From Mitsuaria chitosanitabida ATCC BAA-476 = NBRC 102408 (GTDB taxonomy: Bacteria > Pseudomonadota > Gammaproteobacteria > Burkholderiales > Burkholderiaceae_C), in assembly GCF_001598255.1 (NCBI RefSeq), contig NZ_BCYP01000006.1:1-64000 (forward strand): a stretch of DNA of 64,000 nucleotides. The letters run 5' to 3'. The notes beneath the pieces are model-generated. The model ran no database searches and was not told the DNA's origin. It worked only from the letters and a program-made list of their open reading frames with translations. Positions within the stretch are counted from its first letter, which is position 1; the number at the start of each line of letters is the position of its first letter. A program made the position numbers and the translations under genes. This document shows, piece after piece, positions 16,440 to 27,894 of this stretch.

Positions 16440-16913
16440 TCAGGGCTTCTGGGACTTTGAGGAGGAGGGCTCGAAGTCTATCGCGGCCGAATTGATGCAG
16501 AAGCGCTCGCCCGTCGGGTCCGGGCCGTCGGGAAAGACGTGGCCCAGGTGGGTGCCGCAGTTGTTGCAGCGCACCTCGACCCGCACCATGCCGTGGGTCG
16601 AGTCGACGACGCGCTCCACCACCTCGGCGTTGATCGGCTCGTAGTAGCTGGGCCAGCCGCAGCCGGCGTCGAACTTGGTGTCGGCCTGGAACAGCGGCGT
16701 GCCGCAGCCGACGCAGTTGTAGCGCCCGGCTTCCCAGTGGTCCCAGTACTTGCCGGTGAAGGCGCGCTCGGTGGCGGCGTGGCGGGCGACCTGGTACTGC
16801 ATCGGATCCAGCTGCTCACGCCACTGGGCGTCGGTCTTCTTGACCGGGTACTCGGTGTCGCGATCGCGGTCCTGGTCGGTGGCGTCTTGGATGAACTTGT
16901 CGTAGCGGCTCAT
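16440..16913 (-). CDS. msrB: Peptide methionine (R)-S-oxide reductase
   Basis: A 157-residue MsrB that reduces the R form of methionine sulfoxide in proteins using thioredoxin. Four zinc cysteines are visible (C67, C70 in NCVGCG; C116, C119 in CNNCG). The catalytic Cys139 lies in [11 protein letters not shown] and the likely resolving Cys85 in GCGWPS. No signal peptide is present, so it acts in the cytoplasm. Its start overlaps the stop of selO by four bases, which ties two oxidative-stress proteins into one translational unit. Confidence 0.97.
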   Translation of the reverse strand: MSRYDKFIQDATDQDRDRDTEYPVKKTDAQWREQLDPMQYQVARHAATERAFTGKYWDHWEAGRYNCVGCGTPLFQADTKFDAGCGWPSYYEPINAEVVERVVDSTHGMVRVEVRCNNCGTHLGHVFPDGPDPTGERFCINSAAIDFEPSSSKSQKP

Positions 16914-18499
16914 GATGAACAGGAAACCTCCAGGTCGTTGGCCCAGTCGGGCGGGAAGCCGGCGTCGGACGCCTGCGCGGGCGCGTCGTAGGGACGGCGC
17001 AGCACCTCCAGCAGCCGGCGCACTTCGCTGAAGTCGCCGGCCTCGGCCTGGCGGATGGCGGTCTCGGCGAGGTGGTTGCGCAGCACCACCGCCGGATTGA
17101 CCGCGTTCATCCGCTCGGCGCGGGTCGACGGTGTCGAAGGGCTCGCAGATGCGGCCGCCGGCTCCAGCTTCAAGCGCGCGGCGTAGCGCAGCGCCCAGGC
17201 GTCGAAGGCGGCCCGGTCCAGGAACAGGTCCCGCAGCGCGGCGTTGCCGGGCGCGTCCGCGGCGTCGGGCGCGCGCGACTCGTCGAAGGCCGCCAGGCGG
17301 CGGTGCGCGATCGTGTAGTCGGTGTGGTGCGCGGCGAGCAGCCGCAGCCAGTCGTCGATCAGCGGACCGTCCTCGCCGCGCTCGTCGACCTCGGCGCTCA
17401 GGCCCAGCTTGGCGCGCATGGCGCCCAGCAGCGCGTTGCCGAAGCGCTCGCGGTAGATGTCCAGCGCGGCGATCAGTTCATCGCCGGCGGCGTCCTGGTC
17501 GTCCTCGACGCCGGGCATCAGCGGCAGCAGCGCCTGCGCCAGCGCGTGCAGGTTCCAGAACGCCACCTGCGGCTGGCGGGCGAAGGCGTAGCGGCCCTGA
17601 TGGTCCGAGTGGTTGCAGACATGGCCCGGGTCGAAGCCGTCCATGAAGCCGAAGGGGCCGTAGTCGATGGTCAGGCCCAGCATCGACATGTTGTCGGTGT
17701 TCATCACGCCATGCATGAAGCCGACGGCCTGCCACTGCGCGACCATGTCGGCGGTCTGCGCCGCGACCTTGGCCAGCACCGCCGTCACCGGGTTCGGCGC
17801 GTCGGCGCATTCGGGCGCGTGGTGGCGGACGAAGTGGTCGAACAGCTCCCGCGTCTGCGCTTCCATGCCGTGATGGGTGAAGTGCTCGAAGTGGCCGAAG
17901 CGCAGGAAGCTGGGCGCCACGCGCGTGACGATGGCGCCGGTCTCCACGGTCTCGCGCTGGACCTTGAGCCGGGCCGAGCCGGTGAGCGCGAGCGCGCGCG
18001 TGGTCGGGATGCCCAGCGCCGCCATGGCCTCGGAGCAGAGGAACTCGCGGATCGAGGAGCGCAGCACCGCGCGGCCGTCCCCGCGACGGGAGTAGGGCGT
18101 CAGGCCGGCGCCCTTGAGCTGCAGCTCGAAGTGGCCGTCCGGCGTGTCGATGCCGCCGAGCATCAGCGCGCGGCCGTCGCCGAGCTGACCGGCCCAGACG
18201 CCGAACTGGTGGCCGCTGTAGACGGTGGCCAGCGGGCGCATGCCGGGCAGATGGGCGTTGCCGCTGAAGACCTCGAGCGCGCCGGGCCGGGTCCACCAGT
18301 CGGCGGGCCAGCCGAGGGTGGCGGCGCAGTCGGGGCTGGTGGCGATCCAGTGCGGCTCGGGCAGGCCGGTGCCGGGCAGCTCGGTGAAGAACTGGGGACC
18401 GAGCGTCGCGAAGCGGTTGGTCCAGCGGGCCGGCTCGGCGCCCTCGAAGCCCTCGGCCAGCACGGGCGAGGGCAGGGCGGTCGTCTCGGGGAAAGTCAT
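16910..18499 (-). CDS. selO: Protein adenylyltransferase SelO (YdiU)
   Basis: A 529-residue pseudokinase-fold enzyme that transfers AMP from ATP to Ser/Thr/Tyr of target proteins, linked in E. coli to redox control. Family motifs are present: [37 protein letters not shown] (nucleotide-binding region), the [13 protein letters not shown] helix, and [19 protein letters not shown] (catalytic Asp and metal-binding DYG). The C-terminus ends in CSS; the family is named for a C-terminal selenocysteine in eukaryotic members. It is the first gene of selO-msrB-yciB-bolA-isomerase. Confidence 0.95.
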   Translation of the reverse strand: MTFPETTALPSPVLAEGFEGAEPARWTNRFATLGPQFFTELPGTGLPEPHWIATSPDCAATLGWPADWWTRPGALEVFSGNAHLPGMRPLATVYSGHQFGVWAGQLGDGRALMLGGIDTPDGHFELQLKGAGLTPYSRRGDGRAVLRSSIREFLCSEAMAALGIPTTRALALTGSARLKVQRETVETGAIVTRVAPSFLRFGHFEHFTHHGMEAQTRELFDHFVRHHAPECADAPNPVTAVLAKVAAQTADMVAQWQAVGFMHGVMNTDNMSMLGLTIDYGPFGFMDGFDPGHVCNHSDHQGRYAFARQPQVAFWNLHALAQALLPLMPGVEDDQDAAGDELIAALDIYRERFGNALLGAMRAKLGLSAEVDERGEDGPLIDDWLRLLAAHHTDYTIAHRRLAAFDESRAPDAADAPGNAALRDLFLDRAAFDAWALRYAARLKLEPAAASASPSTPSTRAERMNAVNPAVVLRNHLAETAIRQAEAGDFSEVRRLLEVLRRPYDAPAQASDAGFPPDWANDLEVSCSS

Positions 18500-18662
18500 G
18501 GCGGGCAGTGTAGCCAGCGCCCCTTTTCCCTGGAGGGAGCCGAGGCTCTCGGCGGCGCGGCGCGCCCACGGCTGCGCCGGTCCTTGGCGAGTGCGCCGGG
18601 CGCCCGCCGCGGCCGTCGCGCGGCCGCGCCGACGCCACTCGCCGATCCGCGCCGGAAGCGGT

Positions 18663-20204
18663 CTACAGCCGGAACACCGCCACCGCCTGGTTCAGCTGCG
18701 CGGCCTGGTGCTTGAGGCTCTCGGCGGCGGCGGCCGATTCCTCGACCAGCGCGGCGTTCTGCTGCGTGACCTGGTCGAGCTGGCTGATCGCGTCGCCGAT
18801 CTGGTCGATGCCTTGGCTCTGCTCGGCGCTGGCGGCGCTGATCTCGGAGATCAGATCCGACACGCGCCGCACCTGCTCGACGATCTGCCCCATGGTCTCG
18901 CCGGCGCTGCCGGCCAGGCGCGAGCCGGTCTCGACCTTGGCGCCGCTGTCCCCGATCAGCGACTTGATCTCCTTGGCCGCCGCGGCGCTGCGCTGGGCCA
19001 GCGCCCGCACCTCGCTCGCGACGACCGCGAAGCCGCGCCCCTGTTCGCCGGCGCGGGCGGCCTCGACCGCCGCGTTCAGCGCCAGGATGTTGGTCTGGAA
19101 GGCGATGCCGTCGATGGTGCCGATGATGTCGTTGATGCGGCGCGAGCTCTCGTCGATCTGGCGCATCACCGCCACGACCTCCTGCACCGCCTGACCGCCG
19201 CTGACCGCGACCTCCGAGGCCGACTGCGCCAGCTGCGTCGCCGTGCGCGCGATGTCGGCGTTCTGCTTGACGGTGGCGGTCAGCTCCTCCATCGAGGCGG
19301 CCGTCTGCTGCAAGTTGGCGGCCTGCTGCTCGGTGCGCTGCGACAGGTCGGCGTTGCCGCTGGCGATCTCGCCCGTGCCGGTGGCGATGGAGTCGCTGCT
19401 CTGGCGGACCTGGCCGACGATGCGCATGAGGCTCTCGTTCATGCGCTTGAGCGCGGTCAGCAGCTGCCCGGTCTCATCGCGCGCGTCCTGGTCGATGTCG
19501 GAGCGCAGGTCGCCCGCGGCGACCGCCTCCGCCACCTGCACCGCCTGCGCCATCGGCAGCGCGATCGCGCGGCTGAGCAGCCAGGCGGTGGCGATGCCCA
19601 GCCCGGCGATCACCAGCGCGGCGAAGCCCGCCTGCCAGCGCAGCGCGGCGCGCGCGTCCAGCGAGGCCTGGCGGGCCGCGTCGGCGCGCTGCTCCTGCAT
19701 CACGACGAACTGGCCGATCGCGTCCAGGTAGGCCTTGACCGAGGGCACGTACTCGCTCTTGACGATGCGGCTGGTGGCGGTCCAGTCGCCCGCCTCGCCG
19801 GCGTCGCGCGCCTTCTTGCTGGCGGCCAGCAGGGTCTGGCCCAGGCCGACGATCTCCTTGAGCTTGGCCTTGTCCTCGGGCCGCTCGGCCTGCTTGGCGA
19901 TGCCCTCGCGCAGCTTGGCCACCTCGGGCGCGTCGTTGGCGATGTTCTCCTTGAACAGCTCACCCACCGCCGGGTCCGAGCTGATCGCGCTGGCCATGCT
20001 GCGCGCCACCGCGGTCTGCGTCATGCCCTGCCACTGGACGGACTTGCGGATGATGTCCTGCGCGTCGTTGATGGAGGCCGTGGCCTGGCTGATGATCTGT
20101 TCGTTGCGGACCAGCGTGCCGCCGCCGATCACCAGCATCGCGAGGATCAACAGGCCCATGGCCCCGTAGAGCTTGCTCGCGAGCGGGAGGTCCTTCAAAC
20201 GCAT
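18663..20204 (-). CDS. Methyl-accepting chemotaxis protein
   Basis: A 513-residue chemoreceptor. The start at 20204 ([12 protein letters not shown]) has AAAGGAG upstream; an ATG 50 codons earlier lacks support. Layout: TM1 (about 13-33), a four-helix periplasmic ligand domain (about 34-190), TM2 (about 191-211), HAMP, then the signalling domain with the conserved hairpin ([20 protein letters not shown], then [19 protein letters not shown]). The protein ends in AVAVFRL and lacks the NWETF-type tether for CheR/CheB. The ligand cannot be predicted from sequence. It is a single gene with no chemotaxis genes beside it. Confidence 0.95.
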   Translation of the reverse strand: MRLKDLPLASKLYGAMGLLILAMLVIGGGTLVRNEQIISQATASINDAQDIIRKSVQWQGMTQTAVARSMASAISSDPAVGELFKENIANDAPEVAKLREGIAKQAERPEDKAKLKEIVGLGQTLLAASKKARDAGEAGDWTATSRIVKSEYVPSVKAYLDAIGQFVVMQEQRADAARQASLDARAALRWQAGFAALVIAGLGIATAWLLSRAIALPMAQAVQVAEAVAAGDLRSDIDQDARDETGQLLTALKRMNESLMRIVGQVRQSSDSIATGTGEIASGNADLSQRTEQQAANLQQTAASMEELTATVKQNADIARTATQLAQSASEVAVSGGQAVQEVVAVMRQIDESSRRINDIIGTIDGIAFQTNILALNAAVEAARAGEQGRGFAVVASEVRALAQRSAAAAKEIKSLIGDSGAKVETGSRLAGSAGETMGQIVEQVRRVSDLISEISAASAEQSQGIDQIGDAISQLDQVTQQNAALVEESAAAAESLKHQAAQLNQAVAVFRL

Positions 20205-20578
20205 TCGATGTCTCCTTTGCCGCCCTGGCGCGGCGTTGTTGTCGTGGGTTCGGGTTTTCCGATCCGGGGTCGCATGGAATCTCGCATCCCGCGCGCGGCT
20301 TGCCAATCCGGGGTTGATCCCCGGAAGGGCCGATGGCCACGCGATCCCGGCCATTCCGTGACTTCGGCCGCGCGTGCACCAGGCTGGAGCCTGGGGTTGT
20401 ACCGCCCGTGTAATCCCCTATGCCAGAAGCGCGGCCGCGTCACTAGGGTGACGCCAGGCGCGGGGGCCGGTCGATAGACTGCCCCGAAAGACCGAGACAC
20501 GGCGCCCGCGAGCTTCCGGATCCGCCATCTGTCGGCACCGGACGCGGCGAGGCACCGGACCCAATCCAGGAGACACGA
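20205..20578. other. Intergenic region with two hairpin-forming dyads
   Basis: A 374-base divergent gap between the chemoreceptor and the acyl-CoA ligase with no credible gene. It holds a dyad at 20307-20325 (TCCGGGG/TCCCCGGA around TTGA) and a 16-base palindrome at 20379-20394 (CCAGGCT-GG-AGCCTGG). Either could be an operator for the acyl-CoA ligase/Liv genes; I found no convincing -35/-10 pair. A good ribosome-binding site (AGGAG, 20568-20572) precedes the ligase. Confidence 0.5.
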
Positions 20579-22249
<1,671 letters not shown>

Positions 22250-22491
22250 GCCCGGCGACGGGCCCGGCCGCGCCGGGCGCGTCGCTGCCGCGGCCGGCCG
22301 CCGCCGACCGCTTCCGTCAGAGATCCGGGTGCACCGCGCGGCGATGAGGCCGCCGCGCCGGGCACCCCCACAGGAGACCCGCCCCCGATTTCCCTTGATC
22401 GCGCATCGCCGCAGTCCGTCGCCGCAGTCCATCGCAGTACGTCGCTTTGAATCGCCTTGCATCGCACACACAACCACATCAGGAGACAAGC

Positions 22492-23751
22492 ATGAGCAAG
22501 CACAGCACGCGTTCGATTCCCTCCCTGGCCCGGCCGCTGGCCGTCGCCGCGTTCGCCGTGATGGCGGCCACCGGCGCGTATGCGCAGAAGGGCGAGACGG
22601 TCAAGATCGCCTGGATCGATCCGCTGTCCGGCCTGATGGCCCCGGTGGGGCAGAACCAGGTGAAGTCCTTCCAGTTCTTCGCCGAGAAGTTCAACGCCAA
22701 CAACCCGGCCGGCGTGAAGTTCGAGGTCATCGCGATCGACAACAAGCTCAGCCCGGCCGAGTCGCTCAACGCGCTGAAGTCGGCCATCGACCAGGGCGTG
22801 CGCTACGTGACGCAGGGCAACGGCTCGGGCGCGGCGCTGGCCATCATCGACGCGGTGAACAAGCACAACGAGCGCAACCCCGGCAAGGAAGTGATCTACC
22901 TGAACCACTCGGCCGTGGACCCGGACCTGACCAACAGCAAGTGCAGCTACTGGCACTTCCGCTTCGACGCGGACACGTCCATGAAGATGGAGGCGATCAC
23001 CACCTTCCTGAAGGACCAGCCGGACGTCAAGAAGGTCTACCTGCTCAACCAGAACTACGCGCACGGCCATCAGGTCGCCAAGTACGCCAAGGAAGGCCTG
23101 GCCAAGAAGCGGCCCGACGTGCAGATCGTCGGCGAGGACCTGCACCCGCTGGCGCAGGTGCGCGATTTCGCGCCCTACGTGGCCAAGATCAAGGCCAGCG
23201 GCGCCGACACGGTGATCACGGGGAACTGGGGCTCGGACCTGGCGCTGCTGGTGAAGGCGGCCTCCGAGGCCGGCTACAACGGCAAGTTCTACACCTACTA
23301 CGCCGGCGTCACCGGCACGCCGACGGCCATGGGCGCGGCGGGCGCCGGCCGCGTCTACCAGGCGGCCTACAACTACAACAACATGGGCGGTCAGATGGAC
23401 CAGTGGGCCAACGAGTTCAAGGCCAAGTTCAACGACGACTTCTACACCGGCTCGGTGATCCACATCTACAACGCGCTGTCCACCGCGATGGCCAAGGCCA
23501 AGAGCACCGATCCGGTGAAGGTCGCGGCGGTGCTGGAAGGGCTGAAGTTCAAGTCCTTCAACGGCGACGTCGAGATGCGCAAGACCGACCACCAGCTGCA
23601 GCAGCCGATCTACATCTCGCGCTGGGAGAAGGTTGACGCCAAGCACCCCTACAACGTCGAGAACACGGGCTATAACTTCGCCCCCGTGAAGACCTATGAC
23701 GCCTACGTCTCGAGCACGCCCACGAGCTGCCAGATGAAGCGTCCGGGTTGA
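22492..23751 (+). CDS. Liv-type ABC transporter substrate-binding protein
   Basis: A 419-residue periplasmic binding protein of the Peripla_BP_6 (LivJ/AmiC) family. The start at 22492 follows AGGAGACAAGC; an in-frame ATG 15 codons earlier lacks a ribosome-binding site. The signal peptide ends near AYAQ (residue 29). The two-lobe fold begins KIAWIDPLSGLMAPVGQNQ and continues with VIAIDNKLSPAESLNAL. Members bind branched-chain amino acids, amides, urea or aromatic/aliphatic acids; the ligand here is unknown. The adjacent acyl-CoA ligase favours a carboxylic acid over leucine (inference). Confidence 0.92.
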   Translation: MSKHSTRSIPSLARPLAVAAFAVMAATGAYAQKGETVKIAWIDPLSGLMAPVGQNQVKSFQFFAEKFNANNPAGVKFEVIAIDNKLSPAESLNALKSAIDQGVRYVTQGNGSGAALAIIDAVNKHNERNPGKEVIYLNHSAVDPDLTNSKCSYWHFRFDADTSMKMEAITTFLKDQPDVKKVYLLNQNYAHGHQVAKYAKEGLAKKRPDVQIVGEDLHPLAQVRDFAPYVAKIKASGADTVITGNWGSDLALLVKAASEAGYNGKFYTYYAGVTGTPTAMGAAGAGRVYQAAYNYNNMGGQMDQWANEFKAKFNDDFYTGSVIHIYNALSTAMAKAKSTDPVKVAAVLEGLKFKSFNGDVEMRKTDHQLQQPIYISRWEKVDAKHPYNVENTGYNFAPVKTYDAYVSSTPTSCQMKRPG

Positions 23752-23796
23752 CGCGTCTCCCTGCTGCGCAGACCGATCTCGGGCCTGCAGTGCTCG

Positions 23797-23812
23797 CCGT
23801 ACGGGAGTACGG
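23797..23812 (+). promoter_or_regulatory. Intercistronic hairpin after the binding-protein gene
   Basis: Perfect dyad CCGTAC-GGGA-GTACGG in the 140-base gap between the binding-protein and first permease genes. Hairpins at this place commonly protect the binding-protein mRNA or reduce read-through, so that more binding protein than permease is made. No T run follows, so it is not a full intrinsic terminator. Confidence 0.45.
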
Positions 23813-23891
23813 CTCCGCGCTTCGGCCCGACCTCGGCCCGCTCGCGACGGGATCCACGCCAACCCGGCTCGTGTAGAGAGAGGATGATGTT

Positions 23892-24893
23892 TTGGAACAG
23901 ATACTGATCAACCTGCTGAACGGCCTGTCGTCCGGCCTGCTGCTGTTCATGCTCAGCTCCGGGCTGACGCTGATCTTCAGCATGATGGGCGTGCTGAACT
24001 TCGCGCATGCGAGCTTCTACATGCTGGGCGCGTACTTCGCGTACACGCTGGCGGGGTGGGTCGGGTTCTGGCCCGCGCTGATCCTCGCGCCGCTGCTGGT
24101 GGGCGGCTGCGGGGCGCTGTTCGAGCGGGGCGCGCTGCGGCGCGTCCACAAGTTCGGCCACGTCCCGGAGCTGCTCATCACCTTCGGCCTGTCCTACGTC
24201 GTGCTCGAGCTGGTCCAGCTGGTCTGGGGCCGCACCGCGGTCCCGTTCCCGCCGCCGGCCTCGCTGCAGGGCGCGGCCTTCACCCTGGTGCATGCGCCGG
24301 GCCAGGCGCTGCAGCTGGTGTGGGGCGACGCCTCCACCGCGGTCTGCGCGGTGGCCAGCTGCTCCAAGTTCCCGCTGACGCGCGCCTTCATGATGCTGGT
24401 CGCGCTGGGCATGCTGCTGGCGCTGTGGCTGCTGCTCACCCGCACGCGCATCGGCCTGGTCATCCAGGCGGCGCTGACGCATCCGGAGATGGTCGAGGCC
24501 CTGGGCCACAACGTCCCGCGCGTGCTGATGCTGGTCTTCGGCAGCGGCTGCGCGCTGGCGGCGCTCGCAGGCGTCATCGGCGGCATCACCTTCGTCACCG
24601 AGCCCGCGATGGCGGTGATCGTCGGCTCCATCATCTTCGTGGTGGTCGTGGTCGGCGGCATCGGCTCGCTGGCCGGGGCCTTCGTCGCGTCCATCGTCAT
24701 CGGCCTGCTGCAGACCCTGCCGCTGACCGTCGACGTGTCGCTGGCGCAGGCCTTCAAGCTCGGTCCCGACACCTTCGGCTACCCGCTGCTCAAGCTCACG
24801 CTCGCGCAGGTCGCGCCCATCCTTCCGTATCTGCTGATGGTCCTGATCCTGATCTTCCGGCCCAAGGGCCTGCTCGGCACGCGGGAGGGCTGA
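23892..24893 (+). CDS. livH: Liv-type ABC transporter permease (LivH family)
   Basis: A 333-residue inner-membrane permease with about eight hydrophobic segments. It begins at TTG (MEQILINLLNGLSSGLLLFM), preceded by AGAGAGGA; no in-frame ATG is better. The LivH pattern is clear in LSSGLTLIFSMMGVLNFAHASFYMLGAY and VVVVGGIGSLAGAFVASIVIGLL (family coupling region). It pairs with LivM to form the channel for the ligand delivered by the upstream binding protein. The stop is followed three bases later by the livM ATG. Confidence 0.93.
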   Translation: MEQILINLLNGLSSGLLLFMLSSGLTLIFSMMGVLNFAHASFYMLGAYFAYTLAGWVGFWPALILAPLLVGGCGALFERGALRRVHKFGHVPELLITFGLSYVVLELVQLVWGRTAVPFPPPASLQGAAFTLVHAPGQALQLVWGDASTAVCAVASCSKFPLTRAFMMLVALGMLLALWLLLTRTRIGLVIQAALTHPEMVEALGHNVPRVLMLVFGSGCALAALAGVIGGITFVTEPAMAVIVGSIIFVVVVVGGIGSLAGAFVASIVIGLLQTLPLTVDVSLAQAFKLGPDTFGYPLLKLTLAQVAPILPYLLMVLILIFRPKGLLGTREG

Positions 24894-24896
24894 ACG

Positions 24897-26339
24897 ATGT
24901 CCGCCGTCCCCACCTCCTCGACCGCCACGGCGGCCACCGCCGCGGTCACCGCGACGACCGCCGCGGTCAACGCGGCCATCGCCGCCAAAGGCGCGAATGG
25001 CGCGAATGGCGCGAATGGCGCGAATGCCGCCCGCCCGTCGCGCGCCAGGCGCGCCGAGACCTATCACTTCAAGCCCCACAACGTCGGCCGCTGGCTGATC
25101 TGGAGCCTGTACGCCGTCGCGCTCATCGTGGCCCCGCTGATGTGGACCAGCAGCCTGGCGCAGACCATGCTGTCGCAGATGGGCATCGCGATCATCGCCT
25201 GCCTGTCCTACAACCTGCTGCTGGGGCAGGGCGGCATGCTGAGCTTCGGCCACGCGGTCTACAGCGGGCTGGGCGCCTACCTGGCGATCCACACGCTGAA
25301 CATGGTCGGGGGCGGCCAGCTGGCGCTCCCCGTGAGCCTGGTGCCGGTGGTCGGCGGCTTCGCCGGCCTGTTCTTCGCGGCGCTGTTCGGCTACGTCTCG
25401 ACCAAGAAGTCGGGCACGCCCTTCGCGATGATCACGCTGGGCCTGGGCGAGCTGATCTGGTCGATGTCGCTGATGCTGCCGGAGTTCTTCGGCGGCGAGG
25501 GCGGCATCTCGTCCAACCGCGTGGTGGGCAAGGGCCTGATGGGCATCACCTTCGGCCCGCAGATCCAGGTCTACTACCTGATCGCCGTCTATTGCTTCGT
25601 CTGCACGGCGCTGCTCTACGCGTTCACGCGCACGCCCCTGGGCCGCATGCTCAACGCGGTGCGCGACAACCCGGAGCGGGTCGAGTTCATCGGCTACGAC
25701 ACGCAGTGGGTGCGCTTCCTGGCCTTCCTGATCGCGGGCTTCTTCGCCGGGGTGTCGGGCGGGCTGTCGGCGCTGAACTTCGAGATCGTCACCGCCGAGG
25801 TGGTCGGCGCGGCGCGCTCGGGCGCGTACCTGCTGTTCACCTTCCTGGGCGGCGCGACCTTCTTCTTCGGGCCCATCATCGGCGCCGTGCTGATGGTGGT
25901 CGCGCTGGTGCTGCTGTCGGAGCTGACCAAGGCCTGGTTGCTCTACCTCGGCCTGGTCTTCCTGTTCATGGTCATGTACGCGCCGGGCGGCATCGCCTCG
26001 CTGATCATGATGAATCTGCGTCTGGCCGCCTTCGGCAAGCTGCGCGCGTTGTGGCCCTCCTATCTCGGGCTGGCCGGCGCGGCGCTGACCGTGCTGGTGG
26101 GCGGCTCCACCATGGTGGAAATGCTCTATCACCTGCAGCTCAACGAGGCGCTCGGACCCAAGATGCACTACCTGGGCGTGGCGCTGGACGCCAGGAGCGT
26201 GGACTCCTGGTTCGGGGCGGGCTTCGTGCTGCTGACCGGGATCGGCCTGTTCGAGGTCGTGCGCCGCCAGTTCCGCCGCGAGTGGGACCAGGCGCAGGAA
26301 GAGATCGAGAAAGAGATCAAGCGGAGGGAAAGCCTGTGA
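24897..26339 (+). CDS. livM: Liv-type ABC transporter permease (LivM family)
   Basis: A 480-residue permease, longer than usual for LivM. The first 60 residues are an Ala/Thr-rich low-complexity tail that includes four tandem GAN repeats, coded by an exact 9-base repeat. The membrane domain follows (about ten segments), with LSYNLLLGQGGMLSFGHAVY and LSALNFEIVTAEVVGAARSG, typical of LivM. The last 80 residues add another TM pair and a charged C-terminus (EEIEKEIKRRES). The stop overlaps the GTG start of livG by four bases. Confidence 0.92.
   Translation: MSAVPTSSTATAATAAVTATTAAVNAAIAAKGANGANGANGANAARPSRARRAETYHFKPHNVGRWLIWSLYAVALIVAPLMWTSSLAQTMLSQMGIAIIACLSYNLLLGQGGMLSFGHAVYSGLGAYLAIHTLNMVGGGQLALPVSLVPVVGGFAGLFFAALFGYVSTKKSGTPFAMITLGLGELIWSMSLMLPEFFGGEGGISSNRVVGKGLMGITFGPQIQVYYLIAVYCFVCTALLYAFTRTPLGRMLNAVRDNPERVEFIGYDTQWVRFLAFLIAGFFAGVSGGLSALNFEIVTAEVVGAARSGAYLLFTFLGGATFFFGPIIGAVLMVVALVLLSELTKAWLLYLGLVFLFMVMYAPGGIASLIMMNLRLAAFGKLRALWPSYLGLAGAALTVLVGGSTMVEMLYHLQLNEALGPKMHYLGVALDARSVDSWFGAGFVLLTGIGLFEVVRRQFRREWDQAQEEIEKEIKRRESL
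24990..25025 (+). repeat. In-frame 9-bp tandem repeat in livM
   Basis: Four consecutive copies of ggcgcgaat, coding Gly-Ala-Asn four times near residues 32-43 of LivM. Because the unit is nine bases, slippage would change the cytoplasmic tail length without breaking the frame. Confidence 0.8.
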
Positions 26340-27118
26340 GCGCGCCGTACGCACTGGAACTGAAGTCCGTCCGCAAGAGCTTCGGCAAGAGCGAGATCAT
26401 CCGCGGCGCGGAGCTCGCGGTGAAGCCGGGCGAGCGCGTGGCCATCATCGGCCCCAACGGCGCGGGCAAGTCCACGCTGTTCAACCTGATCAGCGGCCGC
26501 TTCGCGCCCACCAGCGGGGAGATCAAGCTCTTCGGCGAGCGCATCGACCAGCTGCCTCCGTACCAGATCAACCGCCGGGGGCTGTCGCGCAGCTTCCAGG
26601 TGTCCAACCTGTTCACGCGGCTGTCGGTCTTCGAGAACATCCGCTGCGCGCTGCTCTGGTCCATGGGCCACAAGTACGCGTTCTGGAAGTTCCTCGCGGG
26701 CATGGAGGACGTGAACGAACGGGTCGAGGAGCTGCTGGAGATGATCCACCTCGACAAGAAGCGCGACGTCCCCGCGATCAACCTGACCTATGCCGAGGCG
26801 CGCGCGCTGGAGATCGGCATCACCATCGCCGGCGGCTCGCAGGTCATCCTGCTGGACGAGCCGACCGCCGGCATGAGCAAGAGCGAGACCAAGCGCTTCA
26901 TCCAGCTGATCCGGGAGGTCACCGAGGGTCGCACCCTGCTGACGGTGGAGCACGACATGGGCGTGGTCTTCGGCCTGGCGGACAAGATCGCGGTGCTGGT
27001 CTATGGGGAGGTGATCGCCTTCGACACGCCCGACGCGGTGCGCGCCAACGCGCGCGTCCAGGAGGCCTATCTGGGATCGGTGCTGGCCGAGTCGCAGGCC
27101 GCGGGAGCGCATGCATGA
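26336..27118 (+). CDS. livG: Liv-type ABC transporter ATP-binding protein (LivG family), degenerate signature
   Basis: A 260-residue ATPase starting at GTG (26336), overlapping the livM stop. Walker A GPNGAGKST (39-47), Walker B ILLDEP (D174, E175) and the switch His206 (VEHDMG) are intact. The ABC signature, usually LAYGQQR or LSGGQ in this family, reads LTYAEAR at 150-156 and so lacks the key glycine. It energises the LivHM channel with LivF, whose gene overlaps the end of this one by four bases. The division of defects between LivG and LivF is described in the findings. Confidence 0.92.
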   Translation: MSAPYALELKSVRKSFGKSEIIRGAELAVKPGERVAIIGPNGAGKSTLFNLISGRFAPTSGEIKLFGERIDQLPPYQINRRGLSRSFQVSNLFTRLSVFENIRCALLWSMGHKYAFWKFLAGMEDVNERVEELLEMIHLDKKRDVPAINLTYAEARALEIGITIAGGSQVILLDEPTAGMSKSETKRFIQLIREVTEGRTLLTVEHDMGVVFGLADKIAVLVYGEVIAFDTPDAVRANARVQEAYLGSVLAESQAAGAHA

Positions 27119-27894
27119 GCGTGGAGATGAAGGATTCGAATGTCGGCGCGATGCGCGCCGCCGCGGCCGGCGCGTCGGCGGCGCACGCGCGGGCACTGAA
27201 GCTGGACAACGTCCACGCCTTCTACGGCAAGAGCCACGTGCTGCACGGCGTGACCATGGAGGTCCGCCCCGGCGAGATCGTCAGCCTGCTGGGCCGCAAC
27301 GGCTCGGGGCGATCGACGACGGTCAAGACCATCATGGGGCAGGTCGAGGGGACGGGCAGCATCGACTGGGGCGGCCAGGCGCTGCTGGGCGAGAAGGCCT
27401 ACGAGATCGCGCATCGCGGCATCGGCTACGTGCCGGAGAACCGGGACATCTTCCCCAAGCTGACGGTGCACCAGAACCTGATGCTGGGCGAGAAGTCCGG
27501 GCGGCGCGGCAAGACACCGCGCTGGGGCTTCGACGACATGTACGCGATGTTCCCGCGCCTGAAGGAACGCCAGCACACCGAGGCCGGCGTGCTCTCCGGC
27601 GGGGAGCAGCAGATGCTCACGCTGTGCCGCACGCTGATGGGTGATCCGGACCTGATCATGATCGACGAGCCCACCGAGGGCCTGGCGCCCAAGATCGTCG
27701 AGCTGGTCGCGGAGTACCTCAAGGAGCTCAAGCGGCGCGGCGTGTCCGTGCTGCTGGTGGAGCAGAAGCTGGCCATCGCGCTGGAGATCTCCGAGCGCTG
27801 CTACGTGATGGGCCACGGCCGCATCGTCTTCGAGGGCACGCCCGCCGACCTGCGCGCCAACGCCTACGTGCGCAAGGAGTGGCTGGAGGTCTGA
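27115..27894 (+). CDS. livF: Liv-type ABC transporter ATP-binding protein (LivF family), Walker A K-to-R
   Basis: A 259-residue ATPase and the second nucleotide-binding subunit of the importer. The N-terminus carries about 25 extra Ala-rich residues. Walker A reads GRNGSGRST (60-68): the invariant lysine is Arg66 (codon CGA at 27310-27312). Walker B IMIDEP (D184, E185) and signature LSGGEQQ (160-166) are intact. The switch position is Gln217 (VEQKLA), which is usual for LivF. It is the last gene of the importer cluster. The Arg is expected to weaken ATP hydrolysis at the site built from this Walker A. Confidence 0.92.
   Translation: MSVEMKDSNVGAMRAAAAGASAAHARALKLDNVHAFYGKSHVLHGVTMEVRPGEIVSLLGRNGSGRSTTVKTIMGQVEGTGSIDWGGQALLGEKAYEIAHRGIGYVPENRDIFPKLTVHQNLMLGEKSGRRGKTPRWGFDDMYAMFPRLKERQHTEAGVLSGGEQQMLTLCRTLMGDPDLIMIDEPTEGLAPKIVELVAEYLKELKRRGVSVLLVEQKLAIALEISERCYVMGHGRIVFEGTPADLRANAYVRKEWLEV

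Noticed and set aside
20205-20354. N-terminal extension of the chemoreceptor from an ATG at 20354
   Set aside because: The extension is basic and Pro-rich. The start at 20204 has AAAGGAG and leads straight into TM1.
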